Origin: Magnetococcus sp. PR-3
GTDB taxonomy: Bacteria; Pseudomonadota; Magnetococcia; Magnetococcales; Magnetococcaceae
DNA: 64,000 nucleotides
Assembly (NCBI RefSeq): GCF_036689865.1
Contig: NZ_JBAHUQ010000002.1
Location: 248,001 to 312,000 of the forward strand
Reading direction: 5' to 3'
Below are positions 55,530 through 64,000 of the stretch, piece after piece. The stretch's first letter is position 1. Each line of letters opens with the position of its first letter. Made by a program: the position numbers and the translations under genes. Below the pieces are notes generated by a model that did not search any database, was not told the origin of the DNA, and saw only the letters and a program-made list of their open reading frames with translations.

Positions 55530-55558
55530 TTAACAAACCGGCATAACGACGCTATAAT
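55530..55558 (+). promoter_or_regulatory. Promoter of hemA
   Basis: TTAACA (55530-55535), a 17-bp spacer, then TATAAT (55553-55558), a perfect -10 box. It gives a leader of about 170 nt before the hemA ATG and is back-to-back with the tRNA promoter 31 bp away. Confidence 0.75.
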
Positions 55559-55734
55559 GTCTCGTTCCGTTGTTCGTCACAAAGGCTGTTTTGTGCTGGT
55601 TCCTACTCAAGGAATGTGCGTATGTGACCGAAAACGATAAGAAACGAAGCGCATACGATCTGCTATATACAGAGATCGAATGTAGAGGCGCTACGGCGCA
55701 GGATCTCTCATCCGAGTGTACTTAAAAAACATCC

Positions 55735-57000
55735 ATGAAGATCGTTGTCGTCGGATTGAACCATAAAAGTGCACCTGTCTCCTTACGGGAGAAGGTTGCT
55801 TATAGTAGTGACACACTACCCGCAAGCCTACATGATTTGACGGGGCTCGATGCTGTGCATGAGGGAACCATTCTCTCAACCTGCAACCGGGTGGAAATTT
55901 ATTTGGCCAGCCGGGATCCCGATGCCGCAGCGGCGCAAACCAGTCAATGGATCGCCCGGGACCATGCTTTGGATCCGGCAGATGTAACCCCCCATTTGTA
56001 TACCAAAGCAGAAAACGATGCCGTACGGCACGGTTTTCGGGTCGCTTCCAGTTTAGATTCCATGGTACTTGGTGAAGCACAGATCCTGGGGCAGATGAAA
56101 CAAGCTTATCAGGATGCCGTCTCTGCCGGATCAACCGGTGTGGTGCTCAATCGCTTTTTTCAGCATGCCTTCCAAACTGCCAAACGGGTCCGTACCGAAA
56201 CCTCCATTGCTGAAAGCTCTGTCTCCGTTGCCTCTGCGGCGGTGGATCTGGCCAAACGAATTTTTGGGGATCTTACCGGTCATACCTGTTTGTTGATTGG
56301 TGCCGGTGAAATGTGCGAGTTGGCTGCACGCCATCTGGTCACCCATGGTGTTAAAGATGTTTTGGTGACCAACCGTACCTACTCTCGTGCTGTGGACCTC
56401 GCCGAACAGTTTAATGGACACGCATTTCCCATTGAGGAACTTGGGGAGAATTTGCATCGGGCAGACATTGTGATCTCTTCAACCGGATCCACCACCTATA
56501 TGGTGGGGCCCGATATGGTCAAAGAGGCACTGAAAAGTCGTCGTCAACGCCCCATCTTTTTGATCGATATTGCGGTACCTCGGGATTTGGATCCTGAAAT
56601 TGCTGAGGTTGATAGCGCCTTCCTTTACGATATGGATGATTTAACCAAGATCATCGAAGATAACCGTCAAGATCGCCAAGAGGCTGCACAGGCTGCTTTG
56701 GATATTATTGAGGGTGAGGCACCCATCTTTACCCAGTGGTTGGATACCTTAGATGTTGTCCCCACCATTAAAGCCATGCGACGCAAAGCCGAAGCGACCA
56801 AGGATCAACTGCTGCAAAAACATTTGAACGGCTGGGATCTGCAAGAGGCCGACCGCAAAAAGGTGGAAAATCTAGCCCGACAACTGGTCAACAAGCTGAT
56901 GCATGATCCCACCGAACGGCTCAGAGCCCTGACCAATGAGCATGATGGTGACCGTTATGTGGATGCCGCTCGCAAGCTCTACAAGCTGGATGAATCCTAA
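55735..57000 (+). CDS. hemA: Glutamyl-tRNA reductase
   Basis: 421 residues. It reduces glutamyl-tRNA to glutamate-1-semialdehyde, the first step of the C5 pathway to haem and siroheme. The catalytic Cys50 is in LSTCNRVEIY; the NADPH site is LLIGAGEMCELAARHL (about 184); DRDPEIA-type and dimerisation helices follow. Use of the C5 route, rather than the ALA synthase of most Alphaproteobacteria, fits an early-branching lineage. No strong ribosome binding site precedes the ATG. prfA follows after 155 bp, the classic hemA-prfA order. Confidence 0.97.
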   Translation: MKIVVVGLNHKSAPVSLREKVAYSSDTLPASLHDLTGLDAVHEGTILSTCNRVEIYLASRDPDAAAAQTSQWIARDHALDPADVTPHLYTKAENDAVRHGFRVASSLDSMVLGEAQILGQMKQAYQDAVSAGSTGVVLNRFFQHAFQTAKRVRTETSIAESSVSVASAAVDLAKRIFGDLTGHTCLLIGAGEMCELAARHLVTHGVKDVLVTNRTYSRAVDLAEQFNGHAFPIEELGENLHRADIVISSTGSTTYMVGPDMVKEALKSRRQRPIFLIDIAVPRDLDPEIAEVDSAFLYDMDDLTKIIEDNRQDRQEAAQAALDIIEGEAPIFTQWLDTLDVVPTIKAMRRKAEATKDQLLQKHLNGWDLQEADRKKVENLARQLVNKLMHDPTERLRALTNEHDGDRYVDAARKLYKLDES

Positions 57001-57032
57001 CCAAACCCCACATTTAGGCGTATATAACCAGC

Positions 57033-57062
57033 ACCATGCCACCCACTGAATGGGGTCATGGT
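57033..57062 (+). other. Bulged hairpin between hemA and prfA
   Basis: ACCATG-CC-ACCC and GGGT-CATGGT pair as ten base pairs with a two-base bulge. There is no T run, so it is more likely an RNA-processing or pausing structure than a terminator. Confidence 0.4.
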
Positions 57063-57155
57063 ACAGGTAGCCGATGGGTTTAAAGCATTTGACCAACCCA
57101 GTGGTACGCGCATCTTTTTCAATCATACACGCTAACTGACCACCGAAGAGACCTC

Positions 57156-58241
57156 ATGGCCATTGAAGAAAAGCTGGAATCCTTAACCAACCGTCATGCA
57201 GAGCTCTCCTCTCATCTGGCCGACCCTGCTACGGTCTCGGACGCTAAAAAGTTTGCCGCTTACAGTAAAGAGTTTTCGGACCTAGAGCCGGTGGTAGAGG
57301 CTTGGCAGAGCCATCAAACCCTAACCGAGCAAATGGCCGATGCCGAACAGATGCTGGCTGAAGCGGGCGATGATCCTGACATGCGGCAAATGGCCAAAGA
57401 GGAACGGGAAACCTTAAAAACTCAACTGGAAGAGAGCCACAAAAACCTGCAACTGATGTTGCTGCCTAAAGATCCCAACGACGAGAAGAACGTTGTTTTG
57501 GAGATCCGTGCAGGTACGGGTGGTGATGAAGCGGCACTGTTTGTCTCTGACCTATTCCGTATGTATGGTCGTTTTGCTGAATCTAAAGGGTGGCGCATAG
57601 AGATCCTCTCCAGCAGCCCAACGGATCTGGGTGGCTATAAAGAACTCATTGCCATGGTCCATGGCAAAGGGGCCTATATGGGCCTGAAGTATGAGTCTGG
57701 TGTGCACCGGGTACAGCGTATTCCTGTCACAGAAACAGGTGGCCGCATCCACACCTCTGCGGTGACCGTGGCCATTTTGGCAGAAGCGGATGATGTGGAG
57801 CTTAATCTCCAAGATAAAGATTTACGCTTTGATGTGTACCGCTCTTCAGGCCCCGGTGGCCAGAGTGTAAACACCACCGATTCAGCGGTACGGATTACCC
57901 ACCTACCCACCGGTTTAATCGTCACCTGTCAGGATGAAAAGTCTCAGCATAAGAACAAAGCCAAAGCGATGAAGGTTCTACAGGCACGTCTGCTGGATGC
58001 TGAAAAACAGGCGGCAGCCTCTGAACGGGCCGAAGCCCGCAAAGGTCAGGTGGGTAGTGGCGACCGATCCGAGCGTATTCGCACCTATAACTTCCCCCAA
58101 AGCCGGGTGACCGATCACCGTATTAATCTGACCTTGCATAAGCTCGATCAGGTTATGCAGGGTGCCTTGGCTGAAGTGGTGGATGCCTTGGCTACACATG
58201 ATCAAGCTGAAATGCTAGCCCAGTTAGGGAACCCCCATTAA
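57156..58241 (+). CDS. prfA: Peptide chain release factor 1
   Basis: 361 residues. It recognises UAA and UAG and triggers peptide release. The GGQ motif is at about residue 233 ([17 protein letters not shown]); the codon-recognition PxT-type motif lies in the preceding domain. No prmC methyltransferase gene follows, unlike in many genomes; a terminator does. Confidence 0.97.
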   Translation: MAIEEKLESLTNRHAELSSHLADPATVSDAKKFAAYSKEFSDLEPVVEAWQSHQTLTEQMADAEQMLAEAGDDPDMRQMAKEERETLKTQLEESHKNLQLMLLPKDPNDEKNVVLEIRAGTGGDEAALFVSDLFRMYGRFAESKGWRIEILSSSPTDLGGYKELIAMVHGKGAYMGLKYESGVHRVQRIPVTETGGRIHTSAVTVAILAEADDVELNLQDKDLRFDVYRSSGPGGQSVNTTDSAVRITHLPTGLIVTCQDEKSQHKNKAKAMKVLQARLLDAEKQAAASERAEARKGQVGSGDRSERIRTYNFPQSRVTDHRINLTLHKLDQVMQGALAEVVDALATHDQAEMLAQLGNPH

Positions 58242-58286
58242 TTCATGAGGCGAGCCACACTGCGTTTATAAAGTCTGACGTAACAG

Positions 58287-58322
58287 AAAGGGGGCACAGC
58301 CATGGCTGTGCCCCCTTTTTTT
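58287..58322 (+). terminator. Intrinsic terminator after prfA
   Basis: AAAGGGGGCACAGCC pairs with GGCTGTGCCCCCTTT around AT, a perfect palindrome followed by seven T residues. On the minus strand the T run is short, so it mainly serves prfA. Confidence 0.93.
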
Positions 58323-58346
58323 AAGATCTACTTGGAGTCATGGGCC

Positions 58347-58901
58347 CTAGAAGGGGATATCATCATCAAAGTCAGGTCCCTCATTAAAGGTATCTGCCGG
58401 AGAAGCAGGCTGCTTACCCCCTTGGGGTGCGCCGCCACCTTGGGGTGCACCGCCCCCTTGGCCGCCCTGACCACCACCTTGAGGTGCACCACTCCCATAA
58501 CCACCACCTTGAGGTGCGCCCCCCCCATAACCACCACCGCCGCCACCGCCGCCACCGGGACGATCCAAAATGATCATCTGGCTATTAAAGCCACTAACCA
58601 CGGTTTCGGTTGTGTAGCGATCCTGCCCGCTCTGGTCTTGCCATTTACGGGTCTGCAGCTGGCCTTCAATATAGACTTTACTGCCTTTACGTAAGTACTG
58701 TTGGACAATTTCAGCAGGCTTGCCAAAAACTACCACACGGTGCCATTCGGTACGTTCCTGGCGTTGACCCTGCTGATCATTCCACGACTCACTGGTCGCA
58801 ATATTTAAATTGGCAACCGCCTTACCCGCTTGGGTATAGCGAATCTCCGGGTCCCCACCCAGATTTCCGATCAGTTGTACTTTGTTGAGGGAAAAGGCCA
58901 T
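58347..58901 (-). CDS. ssb: Single-stranded DNA-binding protein
   Basis: 184 residues. The OB fold (1-110) starts with [21 protein letters not shown] and includes [16 protein letters not shown] Gly-rich linker (about 118-168) with repeated APQGG units follows, and the acidic C-terminal tip DFDDDIPF is the docking site for repair and replication partners. Convergent with prfA. Confidence 0.97.
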   Translation of the reverse strand: MAFSLNKVQLIGNLGGDPEIRYTQAGKAVANLNIATSESWNDQQGQRQERTEWHRVVVFGKPAEIVQQYLRKGSKVYIEGQLQTRKWQDQSGQDRYTTETVVSGFNSQMIILDRPGGGGGGGGGYGGGAPQGGGYGSGAPQGGGQGGQGGGAPQGGGAPQGGKQPASPADTFNEGPDFDDDIPF

Positions 58902-59033
58902 TCAATCCTCCTGGCAAACACCCCTAAATGGGGGGAAATCGTTTTAATTGTTGATCAGCACCTGACAAAGCGCCACAAGCATGGTATCCCATGAAAACCT
59001 TCTTTTCATGGAACATTACCCGGTCGACGCCCC

Positions 59034-60065
59034 ATGCACCATACCATGTTTCAAATTTTTTGCACCTTCTTGCCGCTGTTAGCAGCCATTGCGACCGCTT
59101 TGGCCCCTACAGCCTATGCCCAAGCCCCTGTGCAGATCATGCGCATTGGCACCACCCAGGGTATGGACATGACCTATGTCCGTAACTTAAGACAGATGGC
59201 ACAGGATATCGAACAGGGTACGGCTGGTCAGATCAAGGTAGAGATTCTTCATAATGGTCAGCAGGGTAACGAGATCACGATGGTGAAATCGCTCATTGAG
59301 AATAAGATGGAGGCCGCCTTTATCTCAGCCTCTACCCTGTCTCAAACCTTACCAGCCTACCAGCTACTCCTGACACCAAGGTTGTTTGTCACACCCAATC
59401 AATTGGTGCAGTTTGTTCAAAGCCGTTATGACCTGAAGCTCCGCAGACGCGCCATCCGTAAACGTATTCAGGTTTTGGGCTACGGTGGTACGGGCTTTTA
59501 TGGCATTACCAGCTTTAAAGAGGGATCGTGGGAAGAGATGGCTGGTGCCACCATCCGGTCACCCTCGGTGATTACCCATCAAAAAGGTCTGGAACAGATG
59601 GGGTTGGCCCCCAACTATGTACCGGCTGAGTCGGTACCCGGTGCCATTAATGATGGCTGGCTACAGGGTATTTCCAGTACGCCTGAGCTGCTTAATCGCA
59701 CCCGCTTGACCCAACAGGCCAAACGTTTTTTCCCAACCCACCATCTCTATGGTTGGATGGCCTTTACCGTCAGCAACCGTTGGTATGCCAATCTACCCAA
59801 GGAGCTACGCCAGAAGGTTAAAGAGATTGTCGCCGCCTCGCTCAGACAGAGCTTTTCGGAATCTTTACGTTTGGAACAGAAAATTCTTGGGGACTGGAGT
59901 GCCGGCCGCGGTCCACAACCCACAGAGGTGGCTGAAAGAGCCATCGCTGAACAGATCAAACCATGGGTTGGTCAAAAACTGCAGGCACTGGAAAAACGGA
60001 TGGGGCTACATGGTCAGTTATGGCAGATGTGGATCCAAAATAATGGCCTAATGACCACCCCATAA
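59034..60065 (+). CDS. TRAP-type substrate-binding protein (DctP family), orphan
   Basis: 343 residues with a signal peptide (TFLPLLAAIATALAPTAYAQ). The mature part has the DctP pattern: Gly-rich GTTQGMDMTYVRNLRQMAQDI, an AAFISASTLSQ strand, and the conserved Arg in AGATIRSPSVI that binds carboxylate in the family, followed by GWMAFTVSNRWYANLPKELR. No DctQ or DctM membrane genes are adjacent, so the transporter or sensor partner is elsewhere. The start may be ATG 59034 or ATG 59046; neither has a strong ribosome binding site. It precedes plsY by 28 bp. Confidence 0.82.
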   Translation: MHHTMFQIFCTFLPLLAAIATALAPTAYAQAPVQIMRIGTTQGMDMTYVRNLRQMAQDIEQGTAGQIKVEILHNGQQGNEITMVKSLIENKMEAAFISASTLSQTLPAYQLLLTPRLFVTPNQLVQFVQSRYDLKLRRRAIRKRIQVLGYGGTGFYGITSFKEGSWEEMAGATIRSPSVITHQKGLEQMGLAPNYVPAESVPGAINDGWLQGISSTPELLNRTRLTQQAKRFFPTHHLYGWMAFTVSNRWYANLPKELRQKVKEIVAASLRQSFSESLRLEQKILGDWSAGRGPQPTEVAERAIAEQIKPWVGQKLQALEKRMGLHGQLWQMWIQNNGLMTTP

Positions 60066-60093
60066 CCCACTTTTTTAAAACGGATGCCGTACC

Positions 60094-60702
60094 ATGGATG
60101 CACTGTTCTCACCCACTGCACTACTGGCCATTTTTGGGGCCTACCTACTGGGCGCCATCCCCTTTGGACTGGTCATTGCCCGCCTATGGGGTGCCGGGGA
60201 TATCCGTACGCAAGGTAGTGGTAATATTGGGGCAACCAATGTTCTGCGTACCGCGGGCAAACTGCCGGGCTTGTTAACCCTTATTCTTGATATTGGCAAA
60301 GGGGCCATGGCAACCGCAGTGGGTATTGGGTTGTTCGGATGGGAGAGCCCCATTACTGCGGCCATGGCACTGTTATCTTTTATGGGACATCTGTTTCCCA
60401 TTTATCTGGGTTTTAAGGGGGGCAAAGGGGTTGCAACCGGTTTGGGTGTTTTTTTAATGCTAACCCCCATGGTTGGTCTACTGGCGGTCGCCAGTTGGAT
60501 CATTGCGGCCGTGTTGTTCCGTATCTCCTCGCTTTCCGCTTTACTCGCTTTTGCCTTGATGCCGGTGTTTCAATACCTCTACGGCACCCAACCTGCGATG
60601 GTGGTTGCAGCCATTGTGGTCCCAACCGTGTTTTGGAAGCATCGCCAGAACATTCAACGGATTTTGGCTGGTACCGAACCACGCATTGGTAAAAAGGGCT
60701 GA
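60094..60702 (+). CDS. plsY: Glycerol-3-phosphate acyltransferase PlsY
   Basis: 202 residues, five membrane helices. It transfers acyl groups from acyl-phosphate to glycerol-3-phosphate, starting phospholipid synthesis. The conserved motifs are GSGNIGATNVLR, FKGGKGVATGLGV and a late KHRQNIQRILAGTEPRIG. dprA starts four bases after its stop. Confidence 0.96.
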   Translation: MDALFSPTALLAIFGAYLLGAIPFGLVIARLWGAGDIRTQGSGNIGATNVLRTAGKLPGLLTLILDIGKGAMATAVGIGLFGWESPITAAMALLSFMGHLFPIYLGFKGGKGVATGLGVFLMLTPMVGLLAVASWIIAAVLFRISSLSALLAFALMPVFQYLYGTQPAMVVAAIVVPTVFWKHRQNIQRILAGTEPRIGKKG

Positions 60703-60706
60703 TCGG

Positions 60707-61804
60707 ATGGCCCATGAGGACCTTCTGGCATGGCTACAACTGGAGCTTACCCCAGGGCTTGGGCCTATCACCCTTAGGCACCTTAAACAGCAGTATGGTA
60801 CACCTCAGGCGATTCTAACCGCCCTACCGGATGTAAAACCCCAGATCACATTGGCTGATCGCGCCTGGGTTGCAGATCTTATTCAACAGAACCAAGCCAT
60901 GGGGGCCCAAGCCATTCATTGGGCACAAGAGATCTACCCCCAACAATTGTTGGAAATTGCAGACCCTCCACCTGTGCTGTTTGTACAGGGTCAGTTGGCA
61001 CTGCTCAATCAAGAACCACTCATTGCCATGGTGGGTACGCGACGCTGTAGCCGGGATGGTGAACGGTTTGCCCACAAGCTGGGGCATGATCTGGGACAGA
61101 TGCGATTAACCACCATCAGTGGTCTGGCCCTGGGTATTGATAGTGCCGCCCACCGAGGCTCCCTGGAAGGGGAGGGTTCTACCGTGGCTGTTTTGGGGTG
61201 TGGTTTGGATGTGGACTATCCAAAACCTAATCGAGATCTTAAAAAACAGATTGTTCAAAATGGATGCTTGGTCACCGAATATCCCCCAGGCACACAACCC
61301 CATGCCAAGCGGTTTCCCCGTCGTAACCGTATCATCAGTGGTTTAAGTCGTGGTGTGGTGGTGGTGGAAGGGGGCTTAAAGTCCGGGTCCTTGATTACAG
61401 CCCGCTTGGCTTTAGAACAGAACCGTGAGGTGTTGGCCGTTCCAGGTGCCATCCATGATCCCCGTAGTCGTGGTGTGCATCAGCTCTTAAAAGATGGCGC
61501 ACAACTGATCGAAAATGCGGCTGATGTGGTGGAAGCACTGGCTTGGGGGGGGACCATTCCCGATCAGGCCAGGAGCACCCAATCACAGGATCTTTCCCTC
61601 TATGCCGATGTGATGCAAAACACCCCTGGGGCCACACCTGTGATAGAGGCTTTGGTGGATGGACCATTAACGGTGGATGGACTTTTGCGTCTTTGTCATT
61701 TGACACCCGCAGAGCTTTCCAGCACATTACTTCAGCTTGAACTATGCAACATTGTTCGTCGTGAACCAGGAGGAATGCTGGCTCTAGAGCCGCAACATTC
61801 CTAG
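60707..61804 (+). CDS. dprA: DNA-processing protein DprA (Smf)
   Basis: 365 residues from ATG 60707, which follows the plsY stop by four bases; a longer frame overlaps plsY and has no family similarity. The Rossmann-like core contains MVGTRRCSRDGERFAHKLG, ISGLALGIDSAAHRGSL, VAVLGCGLDVDYPKPN and FPRRNRIISGLSRGVVVVEG. A C-terminal winged-helix region (about 305-360) follows. DprA loads RecA on incoming single strands in transformation. It is followed by topA, a common arrangement. Confidence 0.95.
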   Translation: MAHEDLLAWLQLELTPGLGPITLRHLKQQYGTPQAILTALPDVKPQITLADRAWVADLIQQNQAMGAQAIHWAQEIYPQQLLEIADPPPVLFVQGQLALLNQEPLIAMVGTRRCSRDGERFAHKLGHDLGQMRLTTISGLALGIDSAAHRGSLEGEGSTVAVLGCGLDVDYPKPNRDLKKQIVQNGCLVTEYPPGTQPHAKRFPRRNRIISGLSRGVVVVEGGLKSGSLITARLALEQNREVLAVPGAIHDPRSRGVHQLLKDGAQLIENAADVVEALAWGGTIPDQARSTQSQDLSLYADVMQNTPGATPVIEALVDGPLTVDGLLRLCHLTPAELSSTLLQLELCNIVRREPGGMLALEPQHS

Positions 61805-61899
61805 GTATATCATGACTTTACAGGGTGGCATGCTGTGGCCTTTTTGCTACTTCAACCCCCTGATTCTTCAACTTAACTATGAAATGGAGTGGTGGAAAC

Positions 61900-64000
61900 A
61901 TGACGGCAGTAGTCATCGTGGAATCACCCGCCAAGGCGAAAACCATCAATAAATTTTTAGGTCGTGGCTACAAAGTAGTCGCTACCTATGGTCATATCCG
62001 TGATCTGCCCAGCAAAAATGGCTCGGTGGATACGGAAAATGGTTTCGCCATGAAGTATACCGTGCCAAAAGATTCTGCCAAACGGGTGGATGAACTGGCC
62101 AAGGCGGTCAAAGGGGCTGATCAAGTTTATCTGGCGACTGACCCTGACCGTGAAGGGGAAGCAATCTCCTGGCATGTTCATGAGATTTTAGAAAAGAAAA
62201 AGCTGCTCAAAGAGGTCTTGGTTAAGCGGGTGGTGTTCCATGAGATCACCAAAACCGCCATTCAAGACGCTGTTGCCCATGCCCGTGATGTTGATATGGA
62301 TATGGTCAATGCCCAGCAAGCACGCCGGGCGCTGGACTATCTGGTGGGCTTTAACCTGAGCCCACTTCTGTGGCGTAAAATCCGCCGAGGGCTCTCAGCA
62401 GGTCGTGTGCAGTCGGTTGCCCTACGTCTGGTTTGTGAGCGGGAAGCGGAGATCCAGGCTTTTGAACCCCGTGAGTACTGGAGCATTACCGCACAAGCCG
62501 CTAAAACAGCAGATGAGAAACCACGCCCCTTTGAAGCCCGCTTGGCGATAGCCGAGGGTAAAAAGTTAACCAAATTTTCCATTGCCAATGAAGATCAGGC
62601 AAAAGGGTTGGTTAAATCTGTGGAGAACCGCCCTCTGTTTGTCTCCGAAGTGGAGAAAAAGCAGAGCAAGCGTAACCCCTCCCCGCCCTTTATCACCTCG
62701 ACACTTCAGCAGGAAGCCTCCCGAAAACTGGGCTTCTCTGCCAAAAAGACCATGACCGTCGCCCAGCGCCTTTATGAAGGTATGGAGGTCCCCACCGCGG
62801 AGGGGGGTAAAGAGTCGGTTGGTCTGATCACCTATATGCGTACTGACTCGGTCAATTTGGCCAATGAGGCCATTGACTCAATCCGTAACCAGATTGAGAT
62901 CCGCTACGGCAAAGAGTACCTGCCCAAATCGGCCCGTAAGTTTAAATCTTCGGCCAAAAATGCGCAGGAAGCTCACGAAGCTATCCGTCCTACTGATGTT
63001 ATTCGTACGCCGGAGATGTTGCGTCAGATCTTGGAAAAAGATCAATTCCGCCTCTATGAGTTGATCTGGAAACGTACGGTTGCCTGTCAAATGGCACCTG
63101 CTAAAATTGATAAGGTGGCGGCCAATCTCTCTGTGGATAGCCAGGATTCGGCTGCCCCCTTCCGTTTCCGTGCCACAGGCTCCTCTGTAGCTTTCCCAGG
63201 CTTTATGAAAGCCTACATGGAAGGCAAGGATGAGGTATCGGCTCAGGATCGTGATGATGACGATAATGAGAGCATGCTACCGCCCCTGGAGGTTGGTCAG
63301 CAGTTGGACCAAAAAGCACTGGATGCCCGTCAGCACTTCACAGAGCCTCCCCCACGCTATACGGAAGCGACCTTGGTTAAGGTGCTGGAAAGTTACGGTA
63401 TTGGCCGTCCTTCCACCTACGCCCCAACCATGTCTACTTTACAGGACAGGGGTTATGTAAAGCTGGAGAGCCGTAAGTTCTTCCCTGAAGATGTGGGGAT
63501 GGTGGTTAACAGCTACCTGACCAATCATTTTTCCAAGTACGTAGACTATAACTTTACAGCCAACCTGGAAGATGAGCTTGATGCGGTCTCCCGCGGGGAA
63601 AAGACCTGGATCCCCCTAATGGAGGATTTTTGGCAACCCTTCATTGAACAGATCAAGGTTAAAGATGAGACCACCTCCAAAGAGGAGGTAACCACCGAAC
63701 AGACCGATGAGAAGTGCCCCAAATGTGGTGAACTGCTCTCCATCAAACTGGGTCGGTACGGTAAATTTAAGGCCTGTACGGGGTATCCTGAGTGCAAACA
63801 TACCGAACCCCTCAATAAGGAAGATGAACCCGAGCGGGCCGAACCAGAGATGACCGATATTCCCTGTGATAAGTGTGGTAAACCCATGCTGATCAAAGAG
63901 GGACGCTACGGTAAATACTATGCCTGTTCAGGTTATCCCGATTGTAAGAATAATCAGCCCCTGAACAAACCACGGGATACCGGCGTGGCGTGCCCCACTT
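61900..64000 (+). CDS. topA: DNA topoisomerase I, N-terminal part (cut by window end)
   Basis: The frame runs from ATG 61900 (GGTGG upstream) to the window end without a stop, 700 codons. It relaxes negative supercoils. The Toprim domain starts VVIVESPAKAKTINKFLG and has ATDPDREGEAISWH; the active-site Tyr is about residue 312 in LITYMRTDSVN. Near the end there are two C-terminal zinc fingers (CPKCGELLSIKLGRYGKFKAC, CDKCGKPMLIKEGRYGKYYAC) and the start of a third (VACPT). It follows dprA with a 95-bp gap. Confidence 0.97.
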   Translation, partial: MTAVVIVESPAKAKTINKFLGRGYKVVATYGHIRDLPSKNGSVDTENGFAMKYTVPKDSAKRVDELAKAVKGADQVYLATDPDREGEAISWHVHEILEKKKLLKEVLVKRVVFHEITKTAIQDAVAHARDVDMDMVNAQQARRALDYLVGFNLSPLLWRKIRRGLSAGRVQSVALRLVCEREAEIQAFEPREYWSITAQAAKTADEKPRPFEARLAIAEGKKLTKFSIANEDQAKGLVKSVENRPLFVSEVEKKQSKRNPSPPFITSTLQQEASRKLGFSAKKTMTVAQRLYEGMEVPTAEGGKESVGLITYMRTDSVNLANEAIDSIRNQIEIRYGKEYLPKSARKFKSSAKNAQEAHEAIRPTDVIRTPEMLRQILEKDQFRLYELIWKRTVACQMAPAKIDKVAANLSVDSQDSAAPFRFRATGSSVAFPGFMKAYMEGKDEVSAQDRDDDDNESMLPPLEVGQQLDQKALDARQHFTEPPPRYTEATLVKVLESYGIGRPSTYAPTMSTLQDRGYVKLESRKFFPEDVGMVVNSYLTNHFSKYVDYNFTANLEDELDAVSRGEKTWIPLMEDFWQPFIEQIKVKDETTSKEEVTTEQTDEKCPKCGELLSIKLGRYGKFKACTGYPECKHTEPLNKEDEPERAEPEMTDIPCDKCGKPMLIKEGRYGKYYACSGYPDCKNNQPLNKPRDTGVACPT

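Noticed and set aside
60605-60706. Longer dprA reading frame starting inside plsY
   Set aside because: The extra residues have no DprA similarity, and ATG 60707 directly after the plsY stop fits the family start.

Overview
The window reads as a chromosomal segment of a Gram-negative proteobacterium, most likely a marine magnetotactic coccus of the Magnetococcales (Magnetococcus-like). The support is indirect. A two-gene, divergent ('type II') ATP-citrate lyase sits close to a complete 14-gene nuo operon; such a lyase is known from the autotrophic magnetotactic coccus MC-1, which fixes CO2 by the reductive TCA cycle. A MucR/Ros regulator, an FtsEX pair divergent from a zinc-ribbon/DUF3426 gene, and the block tRNAs-tig-clpP-clpX-lon fit a deep-branching relative of the Alphaproteobacteria. 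No magnetosome (mam) genes are present, so the assignment is inference.

Layout. 1-3150 (+): the end of a four-gene signalling operon: histidine kinase tail, receiver with degenerate GGDEF, stand-alone receiver, and pseudo-receiver HD-GYP, closed by a strong terminator. 3357-8108 (-): a giant zinc-ribbon/DUF3426 membrane protein with roughly 1,350 acidic, highly repetitive residues inserted before its transmembrane helix. 8530-10728 (+): ftsE, ftsX, a structured spacer and gcvH. 11285-15119: mucR, a small HicB-like orphan, a glycosidase-like propeller protein and an MscS-like channel. 15194-22133: uvrA, a siroheme-type dehydrogenase, rlmD, aroC, fabI. 22284-37991 (-): midA (NDUFAF7 family) and nuoA-N in standard order with all subunits separate. 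38629-39600 (+): an orphan Gly-rich gene in AT-rich surroundings. 39733-43825 (-): the two ATP-citrate lyase genes. 44034-44358 (-): tRNA-Asp and tRNA-Val. 44607-48204 (-): a hybrid histidine kinase behind a secreted ethylbenzene-dehydrogenase-like haem-domain protein. 48447-54700 (-): lon, clpX, clpP, tig. 54776-55361 (-): tRNA Leu, His, Arg, Pro. 55735-64000: hemA, prfA, ssb (-), an orphan TRAP-type binding protein, plsY, dprA, and topA running off the end.

How the parts fit. Most genes are housekeeping: respiration (complex I and its probable methyltransferase), autotrophic carbon metabolism (citrate cleavage), proteolysis and folding (tig/ClpXP/Lon), division (FtsEX), haem and siroheme synthesis, lipid synthesis (FabI, PlsY) and DNA maintenance (UvrA, SSB, DprA, TopA). 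The unusual content is the acidic repeat protein next to ftsEX, the degenerate c-di-GMP signalling set, the citrate lyase with an apparently altered first catalytic histidine, the secreted haem-domain protein paired with a hybrid kinase, and several strong inverted repeats around gcvH and the orphan gene at 38.6 kb. Domain positions and alignments were made by eye; no database search was run.
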